Origin: Streblospio benedicti
Taxonomy: Eukaryota; Annelida; Polychaeta; Spionida; Spionidae
Reading direction: 5' to 3'
Length of the DNA stretch: 64,000 nucleotides
Assembly: GCA_019095985.1 (NCBI GenBank)
Contig: CM032664.1
Coordinates: forward strand, 27,471,569-27,535,568
The notes under the pieces are model-generated. The model had not been told where the DNA came from and did no database searches. It saw only the letters and a program-made list of their open reading frames with translations. The position numbers and the translations under genes were made by a program. Below, piece by piece: positions 1-13,000 of this stretch. The stretch's first letter is position 1. Each line of letters begins with the position of its first letter.

Positions 1-1278
1 AGTCTTAACTGTGTGGGAGGGAATTTTAACTCCTATTGCAATGGAAAACGGTCATGTTTATATTGATTCAATGACGCACAAAAGGGACTAGTCTGTGAGC
101 CACATTCTATTACAGTTACTGTGGTGGAAGTGGGCGTGGCACCATGAAATAATAACGCTCTTTTTTGTAAATATGTCCGGGTGTTAATAATGCCGATGAA
201 TGCATAAGGCCGTGCCTCCTGGCCAGTATAAAATAATTTATATTTGCCAATATATCATATAGAATCGTTTGGCAATTTCATAAGGGGTCCATCAGCATTT
301 ATTTAGCTGTTGCATACGGAGGATCAGGAACTGCTCGTATATTAACATCTGATTGGGAAAAAAAAAGGATTTTGCAATTTCTACACATGTTGTTTTACTC
401 ATTTTTGCATTTCGATTTTATGTTTAAAAAATGTAACATTAACGTGTATTGTGAGCATACTTATATGTTCACCATATGATTTACTTGCATCAACCTTGTC
501 AGTCCACTGTCAATGTGCAGGCACGTACCCAAATATACATGGAGGAAACATAAAAATATTCTTCATACTCAGCCCGACATAGCCAGGGTAGTATACATTT
601 GTACGTCAGCAAAAAATATCAAAATTACTCCTAAGTAATTAACTAGGTCCATACACCATTTTTCCCATCTGGTACGACAAAAATCAATGTTAATCGCTCA
701 GTAAAGTCAGTTGTCACTATTAAATAACTGAATGTATGATGTACATGTACCTATCATTTTGATCTATATACTACAATCATCAATTGCTTCATCGGAACAA
801 ATGCACTTAATACATGCTCATTTATTTCACTGTGTATATTTTAAACAAATATAATTACGAAAAAGCCAAACATAATAAATACTTGAGCCAGACCTACTGG
901 TATACATACCGTATACGACCATCCAAGCGCCCAGGGCCGTTAAATTGAAATTTTCTCAAACTGGGGGTGGGCTGTTACACGAGAGTGCAATTACTACATA
1001 ATTCTTAAGGAGATTTAAGAAAAAGATGGGGGAGGGCTGTTACACGAGGGTGGTCACTTGGATGGTCATATAAGGTATATATATTTACTCATATTTTTCA
1101 ATCTCACAGCCCTTTTGTACATACAATGGAAACCAGGGTACATGTTACCATGACACAACAAACTGCTGCATAACCAGTCATACATTACATGGGTGGCATT
1201 AAGAAGTTAAAACTAAACATTAATGAATTAGCCCAAGAATTGAACTGGTGGTGTTCTGCTAGCACCTTTCACAATTCA
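1..1278. other. Intergenic stretch, nothing recognised
   Basis: AT-rich sequence with no open frame or splice-bounded exon that I could support on either strand. Two similar short lines near 955-980 and 1025-1050 share a TGTTACACGAG motif, which suggests a small local repeat. Confidence 0.4.
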
Positions 1279-1376
1279 TTACAAATAAATGTGACCAAAA
1301 TGTTGTTCGACCAATGCAGTTGCCAAAATGATCCCAAGAAACGTGCTATGTCTAGCATATATCCCATCAGATGCCC
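1279..1376 (-). CDS. Possible last exon of the minus-strand gene at 2710-4829
   Basis: A minus-strand acceptor (ttacag before 1376) opens a frame in the phase left by the exon ending at 2710. It reads 32 residues beginning GASDGIYARHSTFLG, then a hydrophobic run, and stops at 1281-1279. Joined to the two upstream exons it would give a protein of about 112 residues. The phase fits, but the region also has longer open frames on both strands and no clear poly(A) signal follows, so this is a candidate only. Confidence 0.25.
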
Positions 1377-2709
1377 CTGTAACCAGTGGGGATAGTTCAA
1401 CATCAAGACGTACAATTGTTGAACAACACTCTCATCATCATAAAAATACCTGTTTTGTGCTTGAGAATCAATGTGTAACCTGTGAAACATTGTGTAATGG
1501 ACATACAAGCTCATACGAGCGCATAATACATTGTACAATGCTTGTGGAATTCAAGAATTCACAAGATCAAAAGTTGCGCCACTCTGTAACCCCCAACTGA
1601 ATTTTGAGCATGTTTACAATTCACTTGCGATAGCAAAGTCACCTGAAACAGATGAGATAAGTCGTTCAGCTTATTTGATTGGTCTTGTGACTGTTAACAT
1701 GGTCACAAAGTAGTCGGATAGTAACTCATAAAGCTACCGGGTATTGTGAAAGGAGCTTTAGATGATAAGCCGGCATAGCGACATGAAATTTTGGTGTCAG
1801 AGATTTTAACATGATTTCATTAACAATCTTTTTTGGACGATAGACAGAAAAACAGATGACATGAATGAGAAGTTAAAATTGGATAAAGTGATTGGCGATT
1901 TTTCCACTCACTGAGCAAAAAAATTGCCTGTGTGACAAAGCAATGTTGTCTGCATGTGAACAGTACAATTCAAATACATGTAATTTAAAAAAAAAATCTG
2001 TTTAATATCGCCCACATTGTTAGTGATTTGGCTTCCATATGAATTTAGAGTATAATGGCGAGAGTCGCGAGACACTTCATATGTATCAGAAATCATGAAT
2101 TAAATATTATCTATTTCTGCCCCTTTTGTTGACAATCTTTCATAATAAATCAGGTCTTGCAATAGCCTCAACTGATCACCATTACAGTACCTGAATCCTG
2201 AATATTATAATTGATTCTCAATGAATATAAGGGTATTAAACAAAGAGTTTTGTGGCAGCTACAGCTAATAGTCAATATTACCAATCAATCGTCAAAAGAT
2301 TTTTGGAGACAACAAATGATTATAACATGGTCCAATTAGTCAGCTTACATGCAATCAGTGCATGCAATTGATCAGTTTTTTAAGACATTTTAGGTATCAT
2401 GATTCAGAATGCACCTGACATGGCCTGTGACATGGACATTACTGTACAAGTGTACATGATCGGCATCATACAATCGTTAAGATTTCAACGCCAAAAAAAA
2501 AATAACCTTTATAAGATGTTGAGAAAATATTATACCAAGTATCTACAGAAAGCGTGGTTGAACTTCTGAATGTCAATTCTGTACAATACTTGCTTCAAAT
2601 TAAGCCCACAATGAAAAACCAATTTTTTAAAAATAAGGGCTATCATTGAGACAAGATTTCTAAACTAACATCTCATCTAACATAACTCTAATAACAACTA
2701 TAATTATAC

Positions 2710-4829
2710 CTCTAACAGTGTAATCTGTAGAGAGTAACAAGATGGGTGGAAAAGGAGAAGAGGGACTAAGAGATGCAATTAATATGGTACAAGCCAAGGT
2801 GTACACACTCTGAAATAAAATCCTACCACATTTATAAATTGAGTTTACCTTTTTAAAGGCATTAGATACTCAAATGAATAATTCATTCAATTAATTAAAA
2901 ATCTTTTCAAAGCCACTTTCAAATGAAGATCAAATCCATTGTCAGATTGATACAGTTGCATTTGGTGTAGAGCAACGTTACGCATCAATTGACGTTTAGA
3001 CAAAAAAAAATTACATTTACTGGTCCTGGACATTCATGCAACAATACACAATGCAACCAGATATACATGATGCAATCCGTTGAAGGAATCAATGGCATTT
3101 ATTAACAAGAAAAGCTTCACTCACTAAATGTTACAAACCTAGTCACGTTAAAAGCAAAAACAGATGCTGAAATTTAAAAAAAAATGCAATCAAAACTGAT
3201 TATCATGGTGGCCGCGTGGGACCGCCTTGCCATCTCTTTGTTAAGACTTGGATTTTTATAGAGAGAGTGCTGCCGGCATGTATCTCGCTATTAAAAGAAG
3301 TCCTTATTGTCAACTTATAAAATAAAAAATAAAATGTGTCTTGCCATCTCACGGAAAAACATATGTGTATACAAACTTTTTTTGTGTAAATTATGCTTAA
3401 TCTCCATGATCTTTTTTTTTTTACATTCACAGCTTTAAAATGAAACTTATTGTTGTCTGAACAATTCAAATAAATATACTTGGTACATCTTTCAAATATA
3501 TCTTTTTTCTAGAAGTAATTCTTATCACCTTCGTGGGTGCGATTTAAGTTAGGTGGTCACATAAAGACTTAGAATTATCACCCTTACTGCTGCTTGATTT
3601 ACATTGGTATATTAATACACCAAAGCGAGATAGCGATATAGCAAGGTATATCAAGATAGCGAGACTCTTGGGATGGAAAAATTAAAAAAAAACAAAACAA
3701 AACAAAAACCAGAACAAAAACGTAGGTCTTGCCATCTCTCGGTGGAACTCTCGCCCTATATTCCTTGAAACAGAGCAATACAGTGGGAAAATTTGAACTG
3801 TCCACATTAGACAAATTTGAGAGCGAATATAGCGTCCACAGTCCACATGACAGGTGTCAACTATATGGAGGTTGATTCACTTTATATATGATATATAAGG
3901 AAACTGAAACAGGAGAAGTGAAAAGTGTCCACTACTAGCGGCACTAGATCTATATGAAGGTGTCCATATAGATCTATATGAAGGTGTCCTTTAATATAGA
4001 TATGTATATCTAGATTATAGTCAAATCTAGCCTATAGTTTCCTGTATTAGTAATTAGTAAATTGTAAGTTTGTTTGTTTTTGTTTGTTTGCATGGATACT
4101 CTGCAGCCATAAACTTTTATGATTATAGCAGAGGGAGGTCGTGCGGTGTTGGTACATGTATCTCTAGAGCCAGGCTAGATAGCCAACTGAACCTCGGGGG
4201 TGGAGGGATCACACTAGCTATTGTTTTCAAACTAGGTGAGTTCTTTTACGTGCAGAGGGGTGACTGTCCTCTACACGGGGCACACCTTTTAATGAGGCTT
4301 CAGAACCTCACGCTTGGTGTCACCACCACCTAGTTTTATACTCGACTGAGGCGACACACTTGGTGGAGATGAGCAATGCAGTAGCAGACGTACGACGTAA
4401 CGGTTTTGGCGACACTAAGTCTCGAGCACTAATTAAGTCTGCCATGGGCGAGTCGCGAACTTGTGACGCAGGCAAATCACGTTTTCAGGTTGTCCACTCT
4501 AACCCCCGGCCCAGGCTCTAACCACTGAACCACTGAGGACCACTAAAGTAGTAGGGTGAACACCCAGGGGCAAACATTATGTAATAATTAATTCTTCTAA
4601 ATTATATGGGTTTGAAACAAATACATGCTCAATATTATTCCAAATGTGCAAATATGAATAATGTTATTTATTCATCATGTATGCCTACCTCTTTTCTCAC
4701 TCTTGATGGTAAAGGACCTGAGGGCCATGGATCAGAGGGTAATGATATACCGAATCTTCTTCTTAGGGTAAAGGCAGACACATGGAGCTCCACAGGAAGT
4801 TTGGGTAAATATCCATCTTCTCCTGTCAT
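2710..4829 (-). CDS. Unrecognised small gene, two coding exons, head-to-head with NUP155
   Basis: Exon 1 follows a minus-strand acceptor (cttttag, exon from 4860); the first ATG is at 4829-4827 and the exon reads 47 codons to a gtaggc donor after 4689. Exon 2 runs 2809-2710, between a ttatttcag acceptor and a gtataa donor, in the matching phase, and reads 33 residues plus one base. Exon 1 starts MTGEDGYLPKLPVELHVSAF and is rich in arginine and proline; exon 2 is hydrophobic (SVYTLACTILIASL, then LLLSTDYTVR), possibly one membrane segment. I recognise no family. The continuation is uncertain; a candidate end exon lies at 1376-1279. A 5' untranslated exon must lie above 4862, toward the NUP155 promoter region. 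WDR70 and CPLANE1, the human neighbours of NUP155, do not resemble it. Confidence 0.6.
3826..3970. mobile_element. Degraded pogo/Tc1-like non-autonomous element
   Basis: Shares blocks with the better-preserved element at 15506-15726: a CAGGTGTC-AACTATA segment, then GAAACTGAAACAGGAGAAG-TGAAAAGTGTCCAC. The ends are not clear, and the tail contains a short direct repeat of TAGATCTATATGAAGGTGTC. Confidence 0.5.
4064..4542 (-). mobile_element. tRNA-derived SINE, near full length
   Basis: Read on the minus strand, the head contains an A-box-like TGGTTCAGTGGTTAG (about 4515-4535) and a B-box-like AAGTTCGCGACTC (4462-4450), in RNA polymerase III promoter order. The tail ends in CAAA-type repeats (4064-4090). 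Two other copies in this window (5823-6396 and 21157-21362) share the body, and a tail piece is at 34408-34520, so this is a dispersed family. The head is too diverged to be a working tRNA. Confidence 0.75.
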
Positions 4830-5455
4830 ATTAGAGAGGTTTCTACGTGGTCAAACTATTCTAAAAGACAGAAATAACATTCTAAATCTACACCACACAC
4901 ATGTAATTTACACATGAGCTACTGTCAATATATTCCTAATTGGGTCAGAGCATTTTAGTTTATTTTAGGTAGAGCAATACCAAGTATTGCAAACAAAATA
5001 AGACATTTATGGCATTATTCATAACATCTAACACACAACACAACGGATTATACGTATATGTCCTTTGCTGATGGGAAAAAGTAACAATATAATGAACATA
5101 TGAAGAAAATGTTGGTATATATGATGAGCTACCTCCCCTTTGTTATGAACTCATCCACTTGTAAAAAATATGACAATGACTTGTAAACATCACCACGTGG
5201 GCTCTGATTAAAGATGCAAGACCACTAAATTCAACCAGTCAGCATTTTTTCAAGACATTTAATAAGTCATCAAAACTTTGTTAAATATCTTTTTGATACA
5301 TTGGAATATTTTTTCACAGCCTGCCATGCATGCCTAAATCTGTTTATTATGTTTTAGTTTGAACTGAAACTGATAAATAAGGGCGCAATGCTCGTGTTCA
5401 GTCTTTTCTTTGCACCGCCTTTCAAAATATGAGATAATACCTAGTCCCACGTTTA

Positions 5456-5467
5456 AAAATGGCGGCC
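5456..5467 (+). promoter_or_regulatory. YY1-like motif between two head-to-head genes
   Basis: The sequence AAAAATGGCGGC matches the YY1 consensus often found just downstream of TATA-less housekeeping start sites. It lies between the minus-strand gene ending its 5' exon at 4860 and NUP155, whose first coding exon starts with an acceptor at 7026 and so needs an upstream untranslated exon. A shared bidirectional promoter here is inference. Confidence 0.4.
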
Positions 5468-5822
5468 TCCATGTGATTTAAAATTTGCCGGCTAAACGCA
5501 TAATTTTCATTCAAACAACACCTTTAGAATATTGTATGAATAGAATTTTATTCAAAATCATATTCTGCAGATCGCAGTCAAACTGGGTAATTACAATTAT
5601 GTCATGGTGGATATTCTGTTGTAATTGAAAAGGCTCATTTTCACATTCGTGTTTGAAGGGCTGTAACGTCTGAGCGATAATTTAAATTGATATTCCTGCA
5701 GCTGTCTAATCAATTGTTAACCGGCAATAGATCCAGTAACTTTAAAATTCAATGTGTTTAAGTTAAGCTTCAGGTTTTGTTGAAATCCCATTTTATTCTA
5801 CATTCCCACAGCTGTCAAATGT

Positions 5823-6396
5823 GTGGTCCTCTGTGCCACAGGGGTGTAGTCTAGACTAAAGTGGTAATAGTGGAAACGGGATTTGCAGGCGTTGTAAGTT
5901 CGAGGCCCGTTCAGATAACGGCAAACTTATTATTGGCAAATGTTTACTAGTACTGCTAGACGTTGGCGACACCAAGCACGAGGTTCGGTAACCACTCCTA
6001 TTGGCTATATCCATCTGTTTCACCTGTGTGACATATTTAGATACAGATACCTAAAGGTCGTATTCATATGGTTAGAGGTTTGGAAGCCTCGTGAAAAGGT
6101 AGTGGAGAGCCACTCCTCTGCACACGAAACAACTCACCTAGATGCCGTCGCTAGCGTCTCAACATAGGTCAGTTACTCGTCACACGTACATTTTAGTGAC
6201 GTGACGAGACTGAGGTATGTCGAGACTGACGACAGCATCTAGCTTGAAAGCAATATTTTGATACTTCCAGCCCGAGGCTCATTTGGTTACCTAACCTGCC
6301 TCTGGAGGTTCATGTATCAACACCACATGGCCTCCCTCTGATATAATCACCAGCCAGTTGATGGTTGCAGAGTATCCACACGAACAAAGAAATAAA
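5823..6396 (+). mobile_element. tRNA-derived SINE interrupted by a palindromic element
   Basis: Same family as 4064-4542 in the opposite orientation. Shared landmarks are GTGGTCCTC at the head, GGGATTTGCAGGCG and GTAAGTTCGAGG around the B box, GAAGCCTCGTGAAAAGG in the body and TTGCAGAGTATCCA near the tail. The body is split by a foldback element at 6139-6242, inserted where the sister copy reads CACCTAGTTTGAAAAC without interruption. Confidence 0.75.
6139..6242. mobile_element. Palindromic TA-flanked MITE, copy 1
   Basis: About 100 bases that fold back on themselves, with ends TAGATGC and GCATCTA and a central CACACGTACATTTTAGTGACGT. Two related copies are at 16967-17072 and 23517-23620, all starting and ending at TA. 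It sits inside a SINE whose paralogue has no insertion, so it is a true insertion and TA is the likely target duplication (Tc1/mariner-like behaviour). Confidence 0.75.
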
Positions 6397-7033
6397 TTTA
6401 CAGTATTAACGGTACATCTAGTAGTATTGTATATGTGTGGCAGAGCGACTTGTGAATTGGAATAGTGGCTCATGGTAGCAGTTCTAAGTTTGCCATTGTG
6501 GAGTCTCACAGAAATCACATTGAGAATCGCAGTGAAATATTACATGGCTGATGTGGAAGCATGAAGTTCCTATTCAAATATGTTGCGCATGCGTATATTG
6601 CCAGGGGGTCACCCGTGACTTATGCTAGTGTCATCTACTTATCATAACTTATAAGCATAATTTATCATAAATTTTTGAAGTTATCATCCAATGAAAGTTT
6701 TAATTGTTGTGTAGTCAATCCTGAATTGATCAATCCCCGTCAGATATAAGAAAGGGCCAACATGAATATGTTTCATGCTTGATTGATGCTTATGTACTAC
6801 TTAAGCATTTCACATATGAAGTATCTCTGGTGTCAGAATTTTAATATTCCCACAGAATTTTCACACTTTTCACCCGCATAACCAGGTAGTGAGCTACTGC
6901 TGTATCAGCGACTGTACAGTTTGCTAAACGTAAATTTTGCGTTTGGTCAGCAGGAACACAGGAATTCCCAAAGCACATTGCATTATAATTTTATTGTAAA
7001 TAGATTCTCTCTTTTTTGGTCCTAGGTGATACA

Positions 7034-10000
7034 ATGACATCGTTTTTAAGCCAAACAAGCTTTCTGGCTTCAGCGCCTGTTCAAGAAGAAATGGATTCAG
7101 CTGCAGTTTCTGTTGATCAGTTCATTGTAACTGATCGTAACTACATCGATCTTTCCGACCAGTTAGGTGTACCAAAACACAGTAAGTGGATTTTTTTTCA
7201 TAACTTTCAATGAAATATTATACAGAACATTTATTTCCAGTATCATGGTTATGAATCATTCTTAGCGTTGATTGAAATCAATAAAAATGATTCATTATTA
7301 TTATTATTTATCTTGATTTTACGATGAGATGTGGTGAAATTTCGAAGGTATTCAATTGTGATAAGTAGTTTGTTTGAATGACCTACAGTTGTGATTTATC
7401 AATTCTAAAACCCCTGTCACAGAGGTTCAACGCATTATTCATGCATTAAAATCTAGGATTTTCAGCAATACTACGCATACCTAATGTATGACATATTCAA
7501 CGCATAAATTCAGGCACTTTATGACAATTATGTTGTCTTAAGTTTAATTAATTAAAAACAAACATACTTCAATTGTCTATATGTTGATATGTTGACAATG
7601 ATAGTGAAATATCTTTCGTCATTAAAACACTGTCCAAATGATTGTAATATTTGCTAACCCTGGATGATAGGGGTCCATGGTTACCAATTTTTCATCAGTA
7701 CATTATGTCTATTTTTAGGTGCTCCTACCCAAAGCGGGATGCTTGACTTTGACTATCCCAGCCTCGCGGATCCAAAAATTGGCCTTGGTCGTGTGAATGA
7801 AATGGGGAATATTCGGAAAGTTCCTCTTCCAGCTGAGCTTGTGGAACAGTTTGGATGTATCCTGTTATACAAAATATTGCAATTCTTCATTACAAAATAT
7901 TCTTAAAATCTTAAATCTAAAGAAACTGTTTTTCTTTTAAGTAATTAAATTATTGGTTATTTTGTCAACAATTAGCAGAACAGATATTTTGCAAGCTATG
8001 ATAATTATATTATAATCCTTAATGAATTTAGACATGCAATGTAATTGCATGATGGGCCTAATGCCAGAGATATCAAGAGCATGGCTTTCTATTGACAGTA
8101 GAATATTTGTATGGAACTATGAAGATGGGTAAGTACATTATCGTCTTTTAAAACATTACCATAGAAAAAGTTTGTGAATTGTACACTTTGTCTAACATTT
8201 ACTTATACTTTTTAGGGGTGATTTGGCGTACTTTGATGGCTTGAGTGAAACCATTTTGACAGCAGCTCTGGTAAAACCAAAGCCAGGCATATTTCAACCT
8301 CACATTCAGTATTTGTTGTGTCTCACTACACCAGTGGATGTGGTCCTCTTAGGTGTTAGCTTCAATAAACCATATGAAGGTATAAAAATTGAGTACTGAA
8401 GGCATCAAATGCTGTTTGTTTGAAATATGAAAGAAAAGATTTTAGAAATAACTAAAATATTAACGTCTTGGTCATGTTGCATTTTATTGTATACGTTTGG
8501 ATTATGAAGCACAGTCAAAATAAAATGTTTAGTTTTTTATGTTCATAAATACACAATAAATAAATAAACGTGTGTCTGAATAACTTCCATTGGCACAGTA
8601 GATGTAAAAAACTTCTTATTCTTATTGTTATGTATAATGATTATGAACAAAAAGTGAAATTCATTTGCATTACCTGTGTAGGTGGTGACGTGACTGGTAT
8701 TGGTGAAATGCACTTGCTGCCGGAGCCTCTCTTCAGCATTCCTACTGACAATGTCCTCTTTGTCAGTGTTCAGGGCGCAAACAATGGTCGTATTTTCATG
8801 GCAGGAAAAGATGGCTGTCTTTGGGAATTGATCTATCAGGTAATTTACATGGTATTATTGCACCAGATAAAAGAAAAATTAATTCTCTCTTCCAATCAAT
8901 TTTCGCGTGAAAATACCTGAAGAGTTTTGTAGATATTTATATTCCTCTTTCCACACACACACAAATCACCACCACCACCACCACCACCAAAAAAAAAGAA
9001 AATATATACATTTCCAAATTTGCCCCAAATAGGCTGAAGATGGTTGGTTTAGCCGAAAATGTAGGAAGGTGAATCATTCAACGAGCAGACTAAGTTACTT
9101 GGTTCCATCCTTTTTGAACTTTTCACTCAGTGATGATGGTAAGTATGACTCCGTAAAATTCAATATATGTACTATATTATATTGTATCTAGTTTCTTAGT
9201 AAGTATTATTTTGTGACTACATGTTCATTGAGAAATAAACTATGCTTGTATTTTTTTGAAATTTTTGCTTTAGATCCGCTTGTTCAAATTAGCATTGATG
9301 GTTCACGAAACATTCTGTACACTAGGTCAGAAAAGGGAACAATTCAGGTGGGTTCTAAATCATATATATCTATTCACGATTTTTTTTTTTTACTTTAAGC
9401 ACTTTTTATAAAATACAAAACTGCTAGTAGATACAACACCCAGTAAAAGCTTTTTTGTTATTTAAAAAAACACATTACATTAATTATAAGAAAAGTAGTA
9501 GAATAAAATTGTTATCGTAGAAGGTAAATAAACCTACTCAGATGCTTCTCTTCTCGTCAAGAAGCGACGTTTCGGTGGACGTTCCACTTGCATCAGGCTT
9601 GTCTGGCAAAGTGCGCCGTGACTCAACGCGGAAGCAGAGTGCAAAACAACAACATTCGGCGCACTTTGCCAGACAAGCCTGACGTGTGGAACGTCCACCG
9701 AAACGTCGCTTCTTGACGAGAAGAGAAGCATCTGAGTAGGTTTATGTACCTTCTACGATGATGATTCCAGGTGCTAAGAAATCACTACTAAATAATAAAA
9801 TTGTTGTCAGTACAATAGAAACATAAGACTCGAACTTTAAGGCCATTAGAAGTATGGGATGTGATACTGCAGCAAATCTCGTCATGTTTCTTACAGTGAC
9901 AATAATGTTTTCAAGCTTTTTAGCAAGCATATTTCTGCATTTATGTGTATTTGTGACTAACATGTAGGTATACTCTGCTGCTTGTAAGGTTCCACCTAAA

Positions 10001-13000
10001 TAGCATTTTTCTTTTGACAAAGCATCGCTGATGCAAAAATTTGTGATTTAATAAAACTTTCGTACCTTTTTAACTTTATAATCTGTTCTGTTTTACCTGT
10101 AGGTGTTTGATCTTGGTGAAGATGGACAGGGCATGGCACGGGTAGCAGCAGTGTCCCTGCAGACCACCATGCAAAATGCTGCTCTTGTTGCTAAGTAGGC
10201 TGATGTTTCCACTGTTTTTTCCTTTTTAGAAAACTTTGTTTTAAACGTGATACATGTTTATTGTTGCGTGGAAAAACACTTTAATGTACACACATTTACA
10301 TTGATCTGTATTTTTCCTTTTGAGAGATTCATATTTTTTTTACCGTACATTGGTTTAACATAAAGAAATGCGAAGATATATCTTTGGACAAATAACTAAC
10401 GATATCATCCCATCACCTTACCTAACCATCGTGAAAAAGCAATAAATGTGCATTTTTATTATGTTTTGTACCTTATTTACATGATGCATACTGATAATGT
10501 ATTTTCAGGTCCATTGATCGTTCCAATTTTAAACCAATTGTTCACATTGCTGCCCTGGAGAGGGCTGAATCTGTCAATGTCCACCTTGTAGCAGTGACAC
10601 ACACAGGTCTCGTAATTATTTTATAATAAACTGCCTAAATCTGACATTGATAACATTAATCGCAATACCAGTTCATTATTATCAAACTACTCTGAAAATT
10701 TACACAAAATTATTTTTCTGATATTCTGTAAATTTACAGAAGATTATTTTTCCTATACAGCTAAATCTTCATCCAATTATAACAAATTGATTTCTTTCTT
10801 GAGATTGACATCTAAATAAAAAAGAAAATGAATATAAGTTAGGTATTCAATCTACAGACCATTTGGAATATTTTACAATCACATTTGCAGGAGTGCGTCT
10901 GTACTTCACTACCCACACATTCAACCACCCACAGTACCGGCCCAGCATGCTGTCTCTGGTCCACGTGCGCATGCCTCCAGGATTCTCAGCGTCTGCTTCC
11001 CCCATCAGACCGGTCAACATCCACGCCGCTCACTACAGCAAAGGTACTACCAAAAACCAAACACTGCGTCATATGCACTTTGGATATTTATGAATAAAAC
11101 ACATGTTACTTACCGTATTCGTTCTTATAAGCGCACCCCCATGTTTATGGAGATTAAATATTATACAAATCTTGCTCTTTTTTGGCAAAAATTCCACCTA
11201 CCGGCGCCATATTGTAAGACTATAACACGCCGGTATTATTCCGTATTCGGATTACCACATAACCATCCGGGCACGTTGTGTTATCATAATCGGTGGGGTC
11301 AAGAAGGTGCGCTTATTAATTTTTTGGGGGGGGGGATGAAATTTGTTTTTGTAAGTGCTCTGTGCGCTTATTTAGAATGAATACGGTATATATATTTTGA
11401 CCATCTAATGTGTGATGCAACTATGGCATACTTTTTGTGTCGCACAGAATTTTCTTTTTGTGCAAACTCTTATCTTTGCAAGGTGCTGAAGATGATCTAG
11501 TCGGTATAAATATTGAAACTAGGTTGTGATAATTGATATGCATTTGCTTTTTGTCAGGAACTTTGGTGTTGGCAGCTGGCCAGTCCGAAGATAACGACCT
11601 GATGTGGACCATTTCATCAGATGCCTTCCCTTTTCAGAAACAGCTACGTGAGACTCATGTAAGATCATTGATATTTACTGTTACTTTTTAATGGCAATTG
11701 TCATAGGTGTACAATCAATCAAATGTAAATGCACTGCTATATTGAAAATGAATTTTCAGCATTAGTAAGTAAGAATGGCACAGAATGCAGTAGTACAATC
11801 TCTTATATGATCATCTTTCATCCAAAATATTCTAAAATCCAAAACCTTTGCTACATTCCCACATTTTCAATGCACAAACTACGGTCGTACAAACTAATAT
11901 TCAACCATTTAAGATTTTAAAGAAAAAGGCCCTCGGAAATTTAACGATGGTCTTGTGTGCTTTATCAGAAAATGAAAGCAATTTTAAATGGAGAATAGAT
12001 AGTTGTAAGATCAACTGATTATAATTGTTTTGTATTAAATATGGTAGTAGTTGTGAAAACGCTAACTGCGAACACATGCACTCACTGCTGCAAAATATTT
12101 TTTTGCAGAAAGGGTCAAATTTTGGTTGCCAAGAAGTTCTTAGAAAAGATCATAAAATTTCTCATGATTGGCTTCTAAATAGCAGAATGCTGATTATCAG
12201 TTTTACTTGTGAAAAATAAAATAAAATCTCAATGCATATTCTGTAATACAACTTCCAATCTTTTGACATGTATCTCTTTTATGAGATTCTAACACGGCAT
12301 TTAGTGAACGTAATGTAAACTAGAAGTGGACTCCTATGTATTATTAAAATTTAAAGTCATGTATAAAAGCTGATTATATGTTTGAAATTGGATGCAATTT
12401 GGCTTCGGATTCATGAATTAACAATCCAGGCTTATCTAGCAACATTTTTTTAAAGTATTCAATATAACAGTATTTTATACAAAACAAATGCAAAGGTATT
12501 TGTCAATAACTTCTTTAATTATCATTCTAAATGAAATCTGATTACATATTTGCAATCTACCGGTAGATAGAAGATTCTGAAATAAATGATTTTTTTCCAC
12601 ACTCGTAAAATAAGAAAATTAAAAAAATAATAGTTGAAAATGATCTTTTTTAAATCAAGTTTCTTTGATTTTCTGCCAAAATAATATACACATAGCAGGC
12701 ATGTATGTTATTTTGCTCTGCGCATCTGATTTGCCCATCGTGAAAAAAGAATTGTACATAATGGTCCAGATAACAGAGTTCGTCCTAATTCATTGTGAAA
12801 ATCCTTTAACTCTCAATTAGTTTTAAACTTTGCAAGTTGTTAAACTGTTGTAACATTTAACTTTCACATTTTTTTTTTTTTTCGATATAATTATGCAGTT
12901 GAATTCAGTTTATATTAAGATGCAAACATTATAGTACATGTTTTGCAAAAGAAGTTAGATATAAAAGGACAAGTCAATGATCACATAGGGTGCAATTCGG

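Noticed and set aside
1269-1600. Overlapping open frames on both strands near 1.3-1.6 kb as an independent gene
   Set aside because: Neither strand shows a start context or a family match. Only the short phase-matched piece at 1376-1279 was kept, as a weak candidate.
3203-3469. Minus-strand frame of 88 codons
   Set aside because: Its CTTGCCATCTC lines recur near 3725, so it is repeat-derived sequence with no splice support.
4335-4542. A functional tRNA gene at the SINE head
   Set aside because: Box motifs are present but no cloverleaf can be drawn, and the same head recurs in another SINE copy.
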